The notes under the pieces: model-generated
Database searches by the model: none
The model's input: the letters and a program-made list of their open reading frames with translations, nothing else
Told to the model about the DNA's origin: nothing
In this document: one piece after another, positions 61,540 to 64,000 of the stretch
Layout of the letters: the number at the start of each line of letters is the position of its first letter
How positions within the stretch are numbered: the first letter of the stretch is position 1
Program-made: the position numbers and the translations under genes
Assembly: GCA_964458265.1 (NCBI GenBank)
Contig: CAYWIF010000013.1
Coordinates: 1-64,000 of the forward strand
From: JAGVSR01 sp964458265
GTDB taxonomy: Bacteria; Pseudomonadota; Alphaproteobacteria; Rhizobiales; Hyphomicrobiaceae
Direction of reading: 5' to 3'
DNA length: 64,000 bases

Positions 61540-62394
61540 TCAGGCCGGCGCCGGCGTGACGTGAGCCCCCGGCGGCAGATCAACCGTAACGGTTGCGTCA
61601 CCCGCCATCAGCGACACACCTTTGGCGGCAAACTCGTCCGCGCGGTCGAGCCGCAAAAGGGCAAGGGCGCGTTGGCCCGCCACGGTGCCGATTCTCCCGA
61701 TTTCCACGCCGCCGGCCAGTATTGAAGCGCCTTCCGTGGGCGTTCCGCCACGCAACGATAACGGTACGACACGCTTGCGCGCCGTTCCGCGATGCTCCAT
61801 GCGCGACACGACCTCCTGTCCCACGAAGCAGCCCTTGCTGAACGAAACGCCGCCAAGCTCATCGAAGCGCGCCTCGTGGGGAAAAGCGTCTCCGAATATG
61901 TAATCGCGCCCGCCCTCCGGTACGGCGAGCGCCACGCGATGCGCATGGTAGGCTTGCGCATCGACGGTTGCCGCAATCTCGGGGCCGTCCTTGACAATGA
62001 CGCGGTTTCCTAACTCCGCCCGGCGCGGGTCCCGATAAACGATGCCCCGGTCGAGCACGGTCTCCCCACCGAAGTCGGCGTAGACCGCAACGTCCTTCGA
62101 GACGTCTGCAATCGTCACGGCGGCGCGCAATTTATAGAGCGTCAGGCGCTTGATCAAATCGGCGACGCGATCGCGCGCAACATCGATCAGAAATTTGCCG
62201 CCGTCCTTTACCACGAAGAACTCGAACAGGATTTTTCCCTGAGGCGACAAAAGTCCGGTGTGTATCGCGGGTTCCGACTGGAGCTTGGCGACATCGTTGG
62301 TCACGAGCCCCTGCAGGAATTTTCCGGCATCGGCTCCTTCGACGCTTATGACGCCACGGTCGGCCAGAAGGGCGATCTTGATCTCACTCGTCAT
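61540..62394 (-). CDS. ygfZ: Folate-binding protein YgfZ/CAF17
   Basis: A 284-residue GcvT-fold protein with the YgfZ signature KGCFVGQEVVSRMEHRGTAR. DRGVISVEGADAGKFLQGLV and NDVAKL lie at the N-terminus. It uses tetrahydrofolate to support iron-sulfur cluster assembly or repair. The ATG at 62394 is used; 62403 is an alternative start. It diverges from the dihydroorotase gene (101 bp apart). Confidence 0.94.
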   Translation of the reverse strand: MTSEIKIALLADRGVISVEGADAGKFLQGLVTNDVAKLQSEPAIHTGLLSPQGKILFEFFVVKDGGKFLIDVARDRVADLIKRLTLYKLRAAVTIADVSKDVAVYADFGGETVLDRGIVYRDPRRAELGNRVIVKDGPEIAATVDAQAYHAHRVALAVPEGGRDYIFGDAFPHEARFDELGGVSFSKGCFVGQEVVSRMEHRGTARKRVVPLSLRGGTPTEGASILAGGVEIGRIGTVAGQRALALLRLDRADEFAAKGVSLMAGDATVTVDLPPGAHVTPAPA

Positions 62395-62495
62395 TGGGGC
62401 CAAGGATTGCTATGTGCTGCTGCGTACCTAAGGCTGCGGCCACCACCGTGGCAAGACGCAACCTCACAGACCTCGAAGAACGCATCGGACCTAGC

Positions 62496-63821
62496 ATGAC
62501 AACCCCGCTCGACCTCGTCATTTCCGGGGCCACCGTCGTCAATCATGACGGCGAGGGCATCCGCGACATCGGCATCCGCGACGGCCGGATCGTTGCGCTG
62601 GGTTCGCTTGGTGCGGCCAAGACAATGGACACGCTCGATGCGCGCGGACTGCATGTCTTGCCCGGCGTAATCGACACGCAAGTCCACTTTCGCGAGCCCG
62701 GCCTGACGCACAAGGAAGACTTGGAAACCGGCAGCCGCTCCGCCGTCGCCGGCGGTGTCACGGCCGTATTCGAAATGCCCAACACCGCTCCGCTGACCAC
62801 GTGCGCGGCAACGCTGGCCGCCAAGGTCGGCGCCGCCCGCCAGCGCATGCTGTGCGACTTCGCGTTTTTCGTCGGCGGCACGCGCGAAAACATCGCACAC
62901 ATCCCGGAGTTGGAGCGCCTCGAAGGCTCCGCCGGTATTAAGGTGTTCATGGGGTCGTCCACCGGCAACCTGCTCGTCGACGACGATGCGTCCCTCGACA
63001 AGATCATTGCCCGGCTGTCGCGCCGTGCGTCATTTCACGCTGAAGACGAGGACCGCCTCAAGTCGCGCATGAACCTGCGCGTGCCGGGCGATCCCGCATC
63101 GCACCCCGTGTGGCGCGACGAGGAAGCCGCGTTGATGGCCACCAAGCGCCTCGTTGGGCTGGCGGAGAAATACCGCCGCCGCGTCCACGTGCTGCACATC
63201 TCCACCGCCGCCGAAATGGACTTCCTCGAAAGCCACAAAGAGTGGGCGAGCGTGGAAGTCACCCCGCATCACCTCACGCTGGCCGCGCCGGAGTGCTACG
63301 AAAAACTTGGAACCTATGCGCAGATGAACCCGCCGGTGCGCGATGCGCGTCATCGCGAGCGCATCTGGAAAGCCGTGGCCGACGGCGTCGTTGATGTGCT
63401 CGGCTCCGACCACGCGCCCCACACCCGCGAGGAAAAGAACCACGCCTATCCGCAGTCCCATTCCGGCATGACCGGCGTGCAGACGCTCGTCCCGATCATG
63501 CTCGATCACGTCAACGCCGGGCGGCTGTCTCTGCAACGCTTTGTCGACCTGACAAGCCACGGCCCGCAGCGCCTGTTCGGCATTCGCGGCAAGGGCCGGC
63601 TCGCCGTCGGCTGGGATGCCGACCTAACGATCGTCGATTTGAAACGCCGTGAAACGATTAAGGATAACTGGATCGAGAGCCGTGTCGGCTGGACTCCCTA
63701 CGACGACAACGACGTCACCGGCTGGCCCGTCGGCACCTTCGTCCGCGGCCGCCGCGTCATGTGGCAGGGTGAGCTGGCCAAATCGGGCTTTGGCGAACCG
63801 GTGCGATTTTACGACGTGTGA
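62496..63821 (+). CDS. pyrC: Dihydroorotase (class I, PyrC-type)
   Basis: A 441-residue amidohydrolase. Zn motifs: GVIDTQVHFREPGLTHKED, with His-x-Arg; the strand with GIKVFMGSSTGN, in which Lys is the carboxylated residue; SFHAEDED; VHVLHISTAAEMD; VDVLGSDHAPHTREEK with the catalytic Asp. It closes carbamoyl-aspartate to dihydroorotate in pyrimidine synthesis. Start ATG 62496. No gene can be supported between its stop and the window end. Confidence 0.94.
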   Translation: MTTPLDLVISGATVVNHDGEGIRDIGIRDGRIVALGSLGAAKTMDTLDARGLHVLPGVIDTQVHFREPGLTHKEDLETGSRSAVAGGVTAVFEMPNTAPLTTCAATLAAKVGAARQRMLCDFAFFVGGTRENIAHIPELERLEGSAGIKVFMGSSTGNLLVDDDASLDKIIARLSRRASFHAEDEDRLKSRMNLRVPGDPASHPVWRDEEAALMATKRLVGLAEKYRRRVHVLHISTAAEMDFLESHKEWASVEVTPHHLTLAAPECYEKLGTYAQMNPPVRDARHRERIWKAVADGVVDVLGSDHAPHTREEKNHAYPQSHSGMTGVQTLVPIMLDHVNAGRLSLQRFVDLTSHGPQRLFGIRGKGRLAVGWDADLTIVDLKRRETIKDNWIESRVGWTPYDDNDVTGWPVGTFVRGRRVMWQGELAKSGFGEPVRFYDV

Positions 63822-64000
63822 GAAAGGCGTGGATTGGTTGCCAGCCGGCGTGCGGTTGGCACCCGCTTTGCAAAACGCAGCGGATGAGCTTTCCTTACAA
63901 CCTTTCGGCTGCAACAGCCTGCAGAACAAACGCCGCGATTGTCTCAGCCGTCTCTGCAGTTCTCGCCGGTGTGCGCTCGTTCGTGGAGGTCGTGATTGGT

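Noticed and set aside
63822..64000. A - strand frame after the dihydroorotase gene (63624-63929)
   Set aside because: It overlaps the end of pyrC antisense and shows no protein features; nothing in this tail can be supported.

Overview
The window looks like a chromosomal segment of a GC-rich alphaproteobacterium, most likely order Hyphomicrobiales (Rhizobiales). The reasons are the linkage murA / DUF2948 / hisD / UPF0262 / low-molecular-weight phosphatase / maf / yacG / tRNA-Phe, a NadQ-type regulator next to nadABC, HisZ-dependent HisG, a DUF992 protein and a Rhizobiales-type palindromic repeat. A 100-N run inside hisS shows it is a draft scaffold. Almost all genes are housekeeping or ordinary accessory genes. 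I see no prophage, insertion sequence, CRISPR array or defence island.

Layout. 0.1-2.7 kb: DUF1348 protein, L,D-transpeptidase, tRNA-Phe, yacG, maf. 2.9-4.9 kb: a Crp/Fnr regulator followed by a membrane adenylate cyclase, both on the + strand. 4.9-13.1 kb, all on the - strand: small phosphatase, UPF0262, hisD, DUF2948, a DEAD-box helicase with a long RG/His-rich tail, DUF992, murA, a 58-aa protein and a secreted protein. 13.3-18.7 kb, + strand: cupin-like protein, GNAT protein, hisS (gapped), hisZ, hisG.

18.7-27.9 kb is a coherent polyamine module: PuuB-like oxidase, agmatinase, a PotFGHI-type ABC transporter, a GntR/FCD regulator and a PuuA-like glutamine synthetase. Its three control regions carry four copies of the palindrome TGTGATCACA. 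Together these genes would import putrescine or make it from agmatine, gamma-glutamylate it and oxidise it. The last two Puu steps (PuuC, PuuD) are not encoded here.

27.9-42.7 kb: MarR and AraC regulators, RecQ, a DUF2939 protein, a YcbB-like L,D-transpeptidase, an FrhB/BciB-like iron-sulfur flavoprotein, a hydrolase fused to a membrane domain, ruvX, gatC, gatA, chorismate mutase and glutathione peroxidase. 42.7-50.4 kb: two adjacent glucosaminidase-like paralogues, a pteridine-reductase-like SDR, a TorF-type porin, several unknown proteins and RNase T2. 50.4-63.8 kb: M20 peptidase, pyruvate phosphate dikinase, the nadABC operon with its presumed regulator nadQ and two matching inverted repeats, an HD hydrolase, tag, ygfZ and dihydroorotase.

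The best leads are the TGTGATCACA regulon, the paired inverted repeats upstream of nadABC, the BciB/HCAR-like protein with no other pigment genes nearby, and the crp-cyclase pair at the place where infA normally sits. Family names come from reading protein sequences by eye, without database searches.
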